DNA of 64,000 bases, from NCBI GenBank assembly GCA_025094145.1, contig JALLLS010000001.1, positions 1,054,001-1,118,000 on the forward strand. The letters run 5' to 3'. Positions 1 to 11,600 of the stretch are shown here, piece by piece; the stretch's first letter is position 1, and every line of letters starts with the position of its first letter. The stretch comes from Spinellus fusiger (taxonomy: Eukaryota > Mucoromycota > Mucoromycetes > Mucorales > Phycomycetaceae). Made by a program: the position numbers and the translations under genes. Under the pieces are notes generated by a model. The model searched no databases. It saw only the letters and a program-made list of their open reading frames with translations, and had not been told where the DNA came from.

Positions 1-849
1 CCAACTGCTGTTCCAGTGCCTTAACAGTCGTCTGTAAAGCAGTTTGGTGTTGCTGAGAGGCTTCTAAATCAGTGTGGGCTGAATGCAACTGTTCTTTGGT
101 TTGATTCCATTGATGTAGTATTTCCTGGTGCTCTTCTTTCAGTGCTCTTTCCCTCTGCTGGTAGTCATGCTCCCTCTGCTGGTGCTGGTTATTCTCTGCT
201 GTGTATTGGTTCCTAAGTGCCTCCAATTCATTATGTGCTGTAGTGAGAGTACTTTTGAGAGTACTTTCGAGTACAGTCTTCTCTTCCAGCACACTTTGCA
301 GTTGTTGTGCTTGCTGTCTCGCTATCTGTTCCTGTTCCTGTTCCTGTGCCTGTTCCTGTGCCTGTTCCTGTTCCTGTGCCTGTGCCTGTGTTTGTCTGCT
401 GTCATCTTCTGTGGGCTGTGGGCTGGTAGGAACAGTTGTGGTGGTCTTTTCTGGTTGGGATTCTTCTGCTGTACCAGGAAACCCCACTGCCCCCAATGTG
501 TGTAGACTCCTATCAAAAGGTCTGGCATAAGAAGGGGTTGTGCTGTAGCTTAACACGTGGATTGTATACACTACTCTTTCTCTGTGGATGCATCAAGTGT
601 ATTCTCAGGTGCATCAGGTGTGTCTGGTGTGTCCTGTTTTTTGTTCTGGAATTTCTTGAGCTAGACCACTTCTGTGAGTAAAGGAGGTATACTTTAACAG
701 ACAGGAAGAAAGAGAAAGAGAAAGAGAAAGAGAAGCTCAAAGAAGGGTTGGTATTGTGGGGGCTGCTTTGTCCAGTAGTTCAGCAGTACCTTTTTCCTTG
801 CTGCCAATAGTTTGGCTTTTCTGGCGTGCTCAGTGCTTTGGTCTGCCAT
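1..849 (-). CDS. Golgin-like (GM130/GOLGA2-type) coiled-coil protein, 3' end outside window
   Basis: Exons read on the minus strand: 849-790, 660-575 and 521-1, running off the window edge. The N-terminus MADQSTEHARKAKLLAARKK splices to LKKFQNKKQDTPD. This resembles the basic N-terminal motif (KLAAA-KKLR-F-Q) of golgins of the GM130 type, which tether vesicles at the cis-Golgi. After a T/P/S-rich linker comes a QAQEQEQ tract and then a long heptad-rich coiled coil (LTTAHNELEALRNQY and onward). An upstream in-frame ATG at 936 would add a poly-serine stretch; I prefer 849 because it gives a typical start. The last acceptor is ambiguous: 521 gives a 53-nt intron and 542 would give 32 nt. Most of the protein lies outside, so the family call rests on the N-terminal motif plus the coiled coil. 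Another coiled-coil Golgi protein is possible. Confidence 0.5.
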
Positions 850-1187
850 ATCTGTTAGTGTGCTGGTGTGTTGTAAGGAAGAAGAAGAGGAGGAGGAAGA
901 AGAAGAGGAAGAATGAGACAAGGATTCCTCGGGCACAATTTCTTATCCAACGTCACACCTACGCTTACACCCTTCACACCCACAGAACATAGGGAGCCTA
1001 TCAATTGACCCTTGGCCATTTCCTTATTTGTGCTACTGGAAAGAGCCATGCGAAAATTGATTTTTCTTTTTTCTTTTTTCTTTTTGGGTGAGTGAAATTA
1101 GGTGTTCTTCAAGGGGGACTGGCCCCTTTTCTTTGTGTCAGCAAGAAAGCAAGTCACTTTCTCTTGTTTGCTGCAAACCAACTCAAT

Positions 1188-1495
1188 ATGTCCTCCAGTA
1201 TAGGTGTTCAATGCACAGAACTCAAGCACAAGTACGATGCCTGTTTCAACAAGTGGTACTCGGAGAAGTTTCTCAAGGGAGACACCACACCGGATTGTGA
1301 AGAACTGTTCAAGGACTACCGTGCCTGTGTTATGGTAGGCACACACACACACTGTAGTGTTGATATAGCTGTGTGTTGATATAGCTGTGTTGTGGATAGG
1401 TGACGCTAAAGGAAAAGGGAATTGACAAGCTATTGGCTGAATCACAAAAGGAGTCCTCTGCCTCTTCCAGTGACGAGAGCAAACCCGTCCACTAA
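1188..1495 (+). CDS. MDM35: Mdm35/TRIAP1 twin CX9C protein
   Basis: Exons 1188-1334 and 1400-1495, giving 80 aa. The protein has two CX9C pairs ([11 protein letters not shown] and [11 protein letters not shown]), the [13 protein letters not shown] signature between them, and a tail [10 protein letters not shown], all typical of Mdm35/TRIAP1. In the family this small protein is imported into the mitochondrial intermembrane space through Mia40. There it pairs with Ups1/PRELI proteins to carry phosphatidic acid between the mitochondrial membranes. The in-frame ATG at 1092 would add an unlikely 32-residue extension, so MSSSIG at 1188 is chosen. The 65-nt intron contains a short tandem duplication (TGATATAGCTGTGT). 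The gene diverges from the golgin-like gene across about 340 bp that must hold both promoters. Confidence 0.93.
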
Positions 1496-1696
1496 TGCCT
1501 TCCTCACTCGATACAGTATAGGCTAGAGTATGAATGAATAAACACTAGTGCTTGTTATTCGTAGGAAAAAGTTATATGCACCCATGCACCCAACAGTGGT
1601 TTCTAAAGGGAAGAGAAGCATAGAAAGAGAATGTGACTCTCTTTAAGGAATAAGAGAGGAATAAGAGGAATGAGAATAGCCCACAGTGGGTGACAC

Positions 1697-1813
1697 GCTT
1701 TATTTACTTATTTACTTATTTACTTATTTACTTATTTACTTATTTACTCATCTACTCATTTACTCATTTACTCATTTACTCATTTACTCATTTATTTACT
1801 TACTTACTTATTT
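1697..1813. repeat. Octamer tandem repeat in the 5' leader of the J-protein gene
   Basis: About 14 imperfect copies of TTTACTTA / TTTACTCA lie immediately upstream of the DNAJC9-like start codon at 1827. They translate openly in one frame as a hydrophobic repeat, but this is low-complexity leader or promoter DNA and not protein. Confidence 0.85.
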
Positions 1814-1826
1814 ATCCTCACTCGTC

Positions 1827-2746
1827 ATGGCTTCTATCACCTGCACTAGGAATCTATACAAGGTTCTTCACCTAGAAAAGACGGCCAATGAGACTGCTAT
1901 TAAACAGGCTTACCGAACACTGGCTCTTCAACACCACCCTGATAAACAGCCTACGACAGCCACAGAGGAAGAAAAGAACAAGGCAACAGAGCTGTTCCAG
2001 GAGATTGGCCTGGCTTATTCCATTCTAAGTGACACCAAGAAACGCACCCACTATGACCAAACAGGCGCTATAAATACAGATACACTCAATGACAGTGATA
2101 TGGCATGGACTGACTATTTTAAGGAGCTGTGGCAGGGCGTCGTCACTACAGAAACACTGTTGGCGCAGGAAAAGAAGTACAGAGGTAGGCAGTGTCAGCT
2201 CCATAGAAAAGAGCTATGCATTGACCTTCTCAACTAGAGTCTGAGGAAGAAAGACAGGACATACTGACTCTATACCAACGCTCCAAGGGGAATCTGGACA
2301 CACTCCTTCTGCACTTGGAGTATTCTACAGCAGAAGACTGTCATCGTATTGAGAAGATCATCCGACATGCTATTAGCAGTGAGGAGGTGCCTTTCTACAA
2401 GGCATTGGACACTACCACCACACCTGCTGCTTATAAAAGAAGGGACAAGGCAGCCAAGAAAGACAGAGATACCTTTGAGCGTGAACACACAAACCCCACA
2501 GACCCTACAGACCCTACAGAACAGACAAAAAACAGTCTTGCCACTGTTCTCCAGAAATGCAGACAGGACAGAGAGAGAGGCATGGATCAATGGATAAAGG
2601 CCATGGAAGCCAAGGCATCTCGTCAGCAAAAGACATCCGTGCGTGGCTCCAAACAAACCCCTTCCCACTCAGAGCCAAGTGAAGAAGAGTTTGAAAGAAT
2701 TCAACAGAGTCTGTTAAAGAACAAAAAGCAAAAGACAAAGGGATAG
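1827..2746 (+). CDS. DNAJC9-like J-domain cochaperone
   Basis: Exons 1827-2184 and 2238-2746, giving 288 aa. The J domain spans about residues 8-75 with the HPD motif in ALQHHPDKQP. It is followed by a KYR-ESEEERQDILTLYQRSKG segment and an EYSTAEDCHRIEKIIRHAI segment that line up with the middle of DNAJC9 (YQGSEEE, KGDMD, RI..II..AI). The C-terminus is lysine-rich and charged (KNKKQKTKG), probably nuclear. DNAJC9 is a nuclear Hsp70 cochaperone that also binds histones H3-H4. The J domain is certain; the DNAJC9 subfamily is inferred from the segment after it. The start at 1827 excludes the repeat-encoded extension upstream. The gene is convergent with PEX8, and both 3' ends meet at a hexamer microsatellite. 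Confidence 0.85.
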
Positions 2747-2796
2747 ACCTGTCTAGTCATTGTAGAAGAGAAGAGGCCTCAAGGGTCCTCTCAATT

Positions 2797-2855
2797 TACT
2801 ATTGCTATTATTGCTATTGCTATTGCTATTATTACTATTGCTATTGCTATTATCA
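2797..2855. repeat. (CTATTG/CTATTA)n microsatellite between convergent 3' ends
   Basis: A run of CTATTG/CTATTA hexamers lies between the DNAJC9-like and PEX8 stop codons, probably in the PEX8 3' UTR. Confidence 0.85.
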
Positions 2856-2887
2856 TTCTTTTTTCCTAGTGCTATTGCCAGTGCTAT

Positions 2888-5841
2888 TTATGCCTGCGCT
2901 GACTTGTGCTTCAGTGCCAAGAACCATCCAACAGCTTCCACTCTTCGCATATCTGAAATACCTGTGCCACTGACAGTCTCAAATAAAAGCTTCAATGTGG
3001 CTTCTTTCATGCCTTGGGTTTCTTGAGCAAGAACATAGCCCTCCATCTTATTCAGGTACTCGGCAAAGAAAGGCCCAAGCGAGAGGGGCTTCAACAGATC
3101 AAACAGTACAGACAAGTACTCTGATCTTTGGACTGCATGGACTTCCTGTGTCCAACTGTCCATCTTTTGCAATAGTAATCCTACTGTGAGCCATGCAACA
3201 GCATCGTCCATTTCACACAAAGAATGGATCATAGTGGTGTAGCCCAGTCTTAGTTGCTGCAAATTGATGTGTTCTGGATAGCTCTAAAAAGAGAGTCAAT
3301 GATAGGGTATAGAAGAGGTGGAAGAAGGGGCTTACATGGATCAGTAGCTGGGCATAGACACTCGCTACCTCACGAGCAATGGGTTTATGGGCAGCCATAA
3401 CACTAAGCATGGCTGTATGGGCACTTTCATAGAGCTTCTTGGGTATGGGTGAGGTCTGCTTGAGCAAAGAATAGATGCAGGGCAAGAGAGCATTCTCAAG
3501 CACATCATCATCCACCACCTTCATTGTCTGTTCAGCTAGATCAGTGAAAAACAAAAGATAACAGGTAGAAGGCCTAGACATGGACATGGGCTGTTGTGTT
3601 CCTGTTCCTGTTCCTGTTCCTGTTCCTGGAGAAGCAGGCACTATAGAAACAGTAAGACCAGTGCATTGCCGAGATGTCTGCTCACCATAAGGCATGTAGG
3701 CAGTGTTGAATAGACAATTGAACTCGGGAACATTGTCTTTATAGGTAAGGAATGCCACTGTACTTTTGAGTACATCTTGGTAGGCTTGGAATCCTTCACT
3801 TGTTCCCAGATGTTCTGTAATGAAGTGGAGGTTGGCATAGAGACTCACCGTCATGGGTGCTATGTATTAATAAAACATAAAGAGTGCATAAGTAAACCCA
3901 ATTCCCAATGACTATACCAAGAAAGATTACCTGCTTCAGGTATGAGCAGAAACCCTTCACCCTTGGGAGGATCTGTAGTGACTTGTTTTACAATGGCTGT
4001 ACAGGAGAACAGCAGTGTCTTGAACAACGTCCAGATGGCAGTATCGAGTGTCTTTTCGAGGGGCTGTCCTTCTAGAGACATACACGAATACACGAATACA
4101 TATATACATATAGGTTGGATTCATCCTTCTATTCTCTCACTAGCCTTTACCGTGGTTTACAATGAATGTTTCCCATGCTGTGGACATGGCACGAGAGAGT
4201 TCAGTGAGTCTAGATACATGTGGATAAGTGACTCCATTGAGTTTCATTGACTGGATCTGTGCAGAAGCTTACCCTTCGAGTAATAGACGCACAGCACGAA
4301 TGCACTCGGAATCCTTTGACTCTAAAGAAGCGTGGATGACTTTTGCTGTAGCTCTTGATATTCTCCCAATGTCTTTATGGAGAGGATGTTGAAGGAGCTG
4401 TGTTAAAGGAAGAGTGTCTTTGGGATCATTGGATAGATGGCAAATCATGTCTTTGGCTCCCCAGATAGAATCGCTTGTCAAAAGACACGATGTAATGCAT
4501 TGTAATGTAGCCTATTGGATCCACCCATCAGCATAGGATGCCACACACAGGAGTTACCTTGAGATCCATGGCAGTGAGCATCTTCAGTGAGAGAGTGGGG
4601 AGACACTGCCCCGAGAAATAGGCCATTGTGTCTTTTTTTTTCTTATGTTTATTCACTCTTTTCCCTCCTTGCCACTTACCTTGGTACATGGAAGACATGG
4701 GATTTTGTTCTAATGATTCTGTTCTAATGACGACTCTATTGAATGTATCTGCCATGATAGCCTGCGATTCTTTCTTTAGTGTGTTTATTTTTGATGTGTT
4801 GATAGAGACAAACTGAAGCGTGCGTCTAAACACATCAACACACACATCAACACACACATCAACACACACATGTATACTACTTACGCAACACCTGCAATCA
4901 CAGCCAACCGTGCCATATGTTCTTCCACAGTGGCAGAGGATGTCTCCACAATGGCCTTGGCTATCTCCACCAGTGTTTCCAGATTAGCCTCTGCTCTACT
5001 TATGGGCTGTTGGCTGGCTCTTTTATCAATGCAATGCTCCATGACATGCACAACAGACCGTAGATGCTGTTCTATTGATCTGGCTGCGTACTGAACATAG
5101 GCCTCTACCAATTGCTGACAAGACTCCACCTCAAATGAATTGAGCGCACTTGTCTGTGCCAGTCCATGGGCCACACCTGCCTCCACTGTAGCCCCATCCA
5201 CTTTCCCTTCCTTCTTCCAATAAGCAAGTGCCTGTGTCATGGTGTCTAGAAGCCAAACATCCTGGGTGACAAAGGCCTCGCTCCCTGCCAGCCCCACAAG
5301 CCCCACCCATACCTTCTGCTGGAGTGAGGAAGGTGAGGAGGGGATGGAGAGCAATAGAGTGCGCATGGATGCCAACACGTGTGTCACTTGTAACTGGACA
5401 GGCGGGAGGGCGTGGGGTGCATTGGACAGTCTACGCAGCCATACTGTCCATAGCGAACACAGGGACTCAATGCCCTGCCACTCGGGAGAAGGCAGTTGCT
5501 GGAACTGGGTGTGCATATCAAAGCATATTTGAGTGAAGGAAGGCGTGAACCAAGACAGGGGAAGGTGGTGGCTGTACTGGGCCAGGTGAGCCAGGTGGTG
5601 GAGAACCTAACAGCAGTAGTATGAATAAGCGACAATGAGCACCTATATTCAGAATAGAAGGAGAGATATATACAGTAGAAGGAGGAAGTTGCTGGTGGTG
5701 GGCAAGAGAAGAGTAGCTTTCAGAAAGGGTCTTTGTGAGTGCCTTTAGGTCTGTTTGTTCTTCCACAGACATAGTGACAGAAGGGACGGGGTGGGCAGTA
5801 GCAGTAGAAGCAGCAGTCCAGGAGTGTGCAAATAGAGCCAT
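2888..5841 (-). CDS. PEX8: Peroxin-8 (peroxisomal matrix-protein import), 10 exons
   Basis: Exons (minus): 5841-5674, 5606-4885, 4825-4680, 4631-4558, 4511-4273, 4209-4151, 4071-3931, 3859-3686, 3535-3336 and 3283-2888, giving 772 aa. All phases close. The best family landmark is SYPEHINLQQLRLGYTT followed by DDAVAWLTVGLLL near the C-terminus. AYFSGQCLPTLSLKML is the other. Both fit fungal Pex8, an intraperoxisomal protein that links docking and RING subcomplexes of the import machinery. Intron 3536-3685 is 150 nt, frame-neutral, and contains a GTTCCT repeat, so it could be retained; removing it gives the smoother YMPYAEQTMKVVDDD. The C-terminus is KHKSAQA, with no PTS1 tripeptide, unlike several fungal Pex8 proteins. 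The next gene upstream is PEX26-like, which supports a peroxisomal role. Confidence 0.72.
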
Positions 5842-5982
5842 CCTAGGCATAGAGTGTGGCTGTGATTGTTTGTCAGGTCACAGTGAAATGGCAGTGACAT
5901 TTCCCCTGCTTCTGTTTTGATATTTGATATGTTTGGTATCCATTCTTTATTATCCATTATCTATTCTTCCTGTTGATGAAGA

Positions 5983-7113
5983 TCACATGTAGGTTACTTT
6001 TGTTCCCATTTGGAGGGTCTGCCATAGTTTGACAGCCAGTTTCTTAAGGGAAGGAGAGAGTTGGCTTTGGTACTGATGAAGAAGGCCAAGGAGTATAAAT
6101 ACAATCACAAGTAGACTGTAATTTGAATTATTAGCAAAAGACAGAATCCATGATTTGATCATAGCAATGGTATTTTGTTTTTGTACTGATAAAGATGTCT
6201 GTGCGGGTATATCTTTATGGGTGGAGTGAGTGGGTGGTGGAGAGGAGAGAGGTAGTGGTGTAGGTGCAGATGTAGGTGCAGATGTAGGTGCAGATGTAGG
6301 TGCAGATGTAGGTGGTGGTGGTTGCTGTACGTTCTCTTCTCTTTTTCTCTCTCTTTTTCTCTCTTTTTCTCTCTCTTTTTCTCTCTCTTTTTCTCTCTCT
6401 TTCTCCTTTGCTACTTCTGCCTGTAATAGCAGCATCTTCTCCAGTGTCTATTATAAACACCCTTTAGTTATTCTCTTAAAAGGCCCTTCTCAGCACATAC
6501 ATCTCTTGTGTTATCAGAAAGATAGGGGTTATAGTGAACAAAGGCATGGGCCGAGTCATAATCATGTATGGCAGGCAGAATACACCCCACATACAAATCC
6601 ACCGTTTCCTTGTACATCTTCATAACGGGATCCTCTTCTCCTACCACCGAGAGATGTTCTGCTGTGGCCTCTGATAGACCTGCATACCATTCCTCAGCTA
6701 CCTGTTTTCCTACTGCAGGAACAGCAAGTTGCAGCGACATGGCCATTCTACAGTCTATTAGTTCTCAGTGCCTGATAATTCCACCTGTCTTACGTAGAAG
6801 AGACAAGCGCAGGATCCACCAAACCCACTTCCCGGTGCCATTCTATCATTGTGCGCCATAGCTCATAGCAGCCTGTCTCTTTGGTTGTGTGTGTCAGTCC
6901 GAGTGCCTTGGCTGCTATCTGGTCTCCTTCTGTGCGTAGAATAGCAGTCCCAATGGTCAGATAGAGAGTCCATACTTTGGTGACTTGTTCACTGCTAGGA
7001 GATAATAGCTCGATTGCTTTTAAACAGGCAGTGGCTGCCTGTGTGTGCCTTGTGAGTAGAAACAGACGGAGGGTCTTTTGGTATTGGTGCTTCAATGCTA
7101 CTGTGCTATCCAT
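5983..7113 (-). CDS. Tail-anchored Pex26/Pex15-like peroxin
   Basis: Exons (minus): 7113-6794, 6747-6501 and 6447-5983, giving 343 aa. An N-terminal helical region (LFLLTRHTQAATACLKAIELL) is followed by a stretch spaced like vertebrate Pex26 (YKETVDLYVGCILP, then YDSAHAFV, then YLSDNTRDTLEKML). Next come a KEKERE charged run, a PTSA repeat tract, and one hydrophobic helix (YSLLVIVFILLGLL) close to the C-terminus. This is a tail-anchored layout like Pex26/Pex15, which recruit the Pex1-Pex6 AAA ATPase to peroxisomes. Sequence similarity is weak and the call leans on architecture and on the neighbouring PEX8. Introns are 46 and 53 nt with clear CTAAY branch sites. The upstream leader carries TGATAGGCTGGATC repeats. 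Confidence 0.55.
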
Positions 7114-7125
7114 AGATCTGATAGG

Positions 7126-7175
7126 CTGAATCTGATAGGCGGATCTGATAGGCTGGATCTGATAGGCTGGATGGC
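7126..7175. repeat. Short tandem repeat (TCTGATAGGCTGGA) in the PEX26-like leader
   Basis: About four imperfect copies of TCTGATAGGCTGGA sit directly upstream of the PEX26-like start codon. Confidence 0.75.
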
Positions 7176-7403
7176 TGGGGTGGTCTATGAGCAGTTGAAA
7201 CAGTTGAACAACAGAGAGAAAAGAGAGAGGGGAAAAGAAAAAAAAAAAGTGCAAATGGAGTGGGGAAATCGCATTTTATTCATTTCCATCTATAGAAATC
7301 GCTTTAGTTATTCAAACACAGAAGAGGCCATCGTAGTCTACATCGAATGCGAGAGAGGGAATATGATTGGTGAAATAGAGAGCCTACCTACTTTTATTTT
7401 TTA

Positions 7404-8483
7404 CTACACACCCAAAGATTTTCTGGCCTTTAAGCGGTGACATAACCTCCCCTTTACGTCCATCCCGATTTTTGCCGTTTTATGGATCTGTGTTTAAAAT
7501 CAAAAGGTTTGTAAGTATCCAAATAATTGTTTCCTTTTGTGGATAACTCACTATCAAATTGTATTATCAATAGAGGTGTTTATGAATAAAATTGTTTATT
7601 TTAATAGTATAGATAATACTATATTATGACTGTAGCTACTGCCCAAGTGCATTCCCTCATAGAAATAGAATCTATACCCTAAAAGCCTTATGTTTTATAC
7701 TTGGAAGATAGAAAACCATGCTCAGGAGTATACCCTAGACAGCCTAGACAGTATAGAAGAAAGAAAAGACCACCTGGGACTGACTTGAAAGGAGTCTTTA
7801 CTTGCCTAATAATAACACAATGAGTGTCTTGTGGAATATGATGAGCTCAAGCCCAGATGAAGACAATGCTTACCTTTTTATCACTAGAATAGCCTTTGGT
7901 GGTGTCTATCACTTCCTTCTATTGTTTCTCTTTGTTAATAACCACACATTACCTTGCTCAGTTATGCTCATCTTGACGAGTACTTGAATATCAAGTTGTA
8001 TGTGCAGTGTAGGAAATAACAAATATAGAAGAATATCAAAACAGATAATAATATTTCATCTATTATTCTGGTAATGTATACACTAGCCTCCACTCATAAA
8101 ATCCACAAGTCAAACAATTCACACTCTATTTGCCTTGAGCCTAAGATACAGAATTAGAAATAATACCTTGTTATCATTAAGCACCACCGTTAATACCAGT
8201 TACAATAACATAGTTACTGAAGTGATTATAAATATTGAGTCAATAAATAAATACACTGTTCTCGATTTAAGTGGATTCTGGTTCTATTTCTTGTCTTTAC
8301 AGCCAATTCTATACTTTCTAATTGCAAAGTCAATAGCCGTTGCTTAAACAGGCAAGTAGAGTTTGAAGTTGTTCATTTACACAGCGAAAATGTATTTTCA
8401 AACACATTAGCCAATCAAAAGAATGTTACGATTATATTCTTAGGATAATTCCTCATATATCCCAAACATCTTTGGGTGTATAG
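7404..8483. mobile_element. Non-autonomous TIR element, copy A (1.08 kb)
   Basis: The left end CTACACACCCAAAGAT (7404-7419) is matched in inverted orientation by ATCTTTGGGTGTATAG (8468-8483), one mismatch. The whole segment is repeated at 48819-49945. Positions 7720-8151 are almost identical to 49132-49563 (two differences seen by eye), with more divergent flanks. It contains no transposase. A 55-codon ORF (MSVLWNMMSSSPDEDN...) is shared with copy B but has no recognisable domain. No target-site duplication is clear. It fills the space between the PEX26-like gene and the LAM/SIP3 promoter, so it may supply regulatory sequence. Confidence 0.75.
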
Positions 8484-8648
8484 TAGACACAGATTCATAA
8501 ACCGTGAAAAAAGGAAAATCATAGGATGTGGACTTTTCTCTTTCTTTTCTTTTTTTTCTCTCTCTTTTTTTTTGTTTTCCTTGGCCTTATCCCATCTCCC
8601 TTGATTTACACAGCCTTCTTTTTGTCTTTAAAGTAGTCCAGGAGAGAA

Positions 8649-11600
8649 ATGCCCTTGCCAACTTCCTCCAAAAACCTACTTATCTCTCTCCAGGATGCTA
8701 TTACAGACTCACCTGTCTACAGAGCCAATGTTCTCCATTTTGACGAGCAGCTGGATTTATTAGAGAAATGGCTGGACACTCTATCAAAGCACATGAAGCT
8801 CTACTGCGAGAAACTCAACAGTAAGCTAATTCTTATTATTGTATTTCCAGACTCATTCTTCCTTTTCTGCTTTTTTTTCTGCTCCATTTCTGTGTATAGA
8901 ATTCAATTTAGAAACCAACATTGTGTGCAAAAAGGCCATTCCTGTAGGCATAGATACTACCTTAATAGGTATATACATAGAAAAAGAGAGAAAAAGACTG
9001 TTGATCCACACAGGAAGAGGCTCAAAAGAGAAGACTTGGGTGAACATTAGCATTGCATTGATATGAGTTGATATTTGCCTACTCACCCTCCAATGACTTG
9101 TTCCTCTTCTCCTTTTAGACTCAAACTTTACAGGAGCTGTCATTAAGAGTTTCTCAGATGCACTACAAACAAGTTTAGCTTTTAAAACAAAACTAGTAGG
9201 TTCTCTTATTTTATTTTCAAGGAGAATACAGAATAAGCATGAAGAAGTAATCTTGCCAATGATCCACATTTTAGGTAACAGACCTTGAAGACAACTTTAT
9301 TCAACCCCTTCAGCAATTCGTAAAGACCCATTTGAAGGAATTCAAGGTATAACAAACACAGTGGAAATGAGTACTACTTTGAAGAGATCGACTCACTGTG
9401 GAACCAATGCGTCTTTTCTCTCTTTTATTTCTCTCTTCTTCTTTTTGCCTTGTTACATTCTAGGATTTCCGGCGTCATCATGAAAAGGCAATGGAGAAAT
9501 ACGAAGCACAACTGGCCAAGTACACTGGACAGAGCAAAACAAAAGAGGCCTCGGCGGTGCGTGAAGAAGCCTTTCGATTGCATGAGGCTCGCAAGTCGTA
9601 CGTACGCATGTCGGGGCAACATGTTTTGCGCATTTTGCACCTCCGCTCTCTTCTTGAACATGTCTTAGTAGAACGCTTCTCAGTAGCAACCCTCGCCCAT
9701 GTATCTGATTTGGACGGTGGAATGCAAGTGTGGCATAAATTGGACGGCATTGTCTCTTGCTGGAAACAGTGGTTGATTGATGTAAGTTGCTCCTTTTTGT
9801 TTTCTTCTTTTTTTCTTTTTGTTTTCTTTTTGTTTTTTCGTTCTTTCTGTTTCTTTAGAAGCAATAGCATAGAGTAACCCTGCCTTGTCTGTTTGGATAG
9901 GATAAAGAAACATGCGATTTTCAATTGTATGCTCTTCAAGTCACCCGGAAAGGACTGGAGCAGGAATTTGTTCGAAAACTACACCCTCCGAGAGACTTGG
10001 ATCGCTATATTCCCTATGCCTTTAACCGACACTCTTTGGATCTGGCCCCTTCTATGGACCAAGGACAGATGAGTCATAAATGGGGCTATCTATTTGTAAG
10101 GGGAACTCGAAGCTCATGGTCTAGACGCTGGTACTTTTTATATGACGGGTACTTTGGCTCATGTTATGTGAGTCCATCCGTCAAATTAAAAGGTGCCATT
10201 GTCATGTCGGAGAGAGTGTCTGTCCTATTGTGTGACATTAAGCCGTTGGATGTCGATCGCAGGTTTTGCTTTGAAGTGATATGCGCTCAACAGTAAGTAT
10301 CTGATAAAAGGTGATTCAGTAACAATCATAAAGACCTTCCTTTGTGTTGCAGGCCGAGACAGAAGAAGAAATGCGCAGTTGGATTTACAAGTTTGAGAAG
10401 AGCAAACGTCTGATGCTCCAGAATGAACATACATCAGAGATCATTCACAAGGCAACAAAGCCAAGCCTAATCTCCTCGGGCTCCAGTGCAGTCATGCTCT
10501 CCAATGATGCAGAGGGATCAACATTAGCCAATGCTACTTCATTGACTCCCTTGCTAGTATGGGAGGCTGCCAAAACACAGTTATCCAACACACCAGGCAA
10601 TCTTCCTGTGCCAACCTCTCCCACCCAACCCACACCCACCTCCTCCCTCTCATCAGTGGATCCTACACAGGAAAACCAAACTATCTCTTCATGGGGAATT
10701 CCATGGGCCCTTGTTCCTGGTATGTTCCAGAGTGCCGATGAAAATGTAGAGCACACACCTTCTCCTGCTTCTGCTACTAGTTCTGCTTTATCAGATGCAG
10801 ATGGGCATCAGATTGTATGGCCAGCTCAGACGGATGATACCAGTATTCCCAAGGTGGATCTTAGTGGATATACACCTGCATTGGAAGCAAAAAACAAGGA
10901 ATTGCGTTATCTGTTTGGTGGGGTTGCTTCTCATGAAGTGGTCATTGATGGTAAGAAGTCCTTTGGATAAGAAGAAGAAATAGGAAGAAGAAAAAACTCA
11001 ACTATTGGCAGCATTTACGGGCCTTTTGAAGAAGAAACCTCCAACACCAACAGATGCAACAGAATCCAAAGATACTGAAATTCCAGCCTCTCCTGTGTCG
11101 AATGATCTATTGGAGCAGGAGCTTAGTTCTCATATACCAGAAGGAACAATCAAGCCAACATCAGACTTTGGATTTGCTTATACTGGATGTGCCTTTATTA
11201 CTCAGGAAACATTGTGGTTCTATAGCTGTGTGCTAATGACATGTGTTAATACGGTCAGTGGATATTTATTGTTTATCCATAGTCATGGATTCTTTTACTA
11301 AAAGAAAAGGAAAAAAAAACATTTTGTCTACTATAGGTGGCTGTTCGTTTGAAGGACATCACAGCCATTCGTTTGATACGTGACACCCGTGTTGCAAATA
11401 TAGGCACGTCTTCACACATTGCTCTTGCTATTGATTTAGTCAAGTCAAATGATGAAGAATCCTCTCGTCAAAACCCATTGATTATCACGACTCTTTTGGA
11501 TGATATTGAAGTAATTGCCGAGAAACTAAGATTTGCTGTGGACAATGCAAAGAGCCCTCAGGTACAGTAAGAACAACAACAAAAAAACATCTCTCTATTG

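Noticed and set aside
128..530. Plus-strand ORFs rich in Leu/Cys opposite the golgin-like gene
   Set aside because: They are mirror translations of the minus-strand Gln/Glu repeat, with no domain or splice support.
542..575. 32-nt introns in the golgin-like and K+ channel genes
   Set aside because: In both places a longer intron (53 and 68 nt) with an equally good acceptor also keeps the frame, so an ultra-short intron is not required.
1686..1826. N-terminal extension of the J protein through the TTTACTTA repeat
   Set aside because: Encoded only by the tandem repeat; the J domain starts normally from the ATG at 1827.
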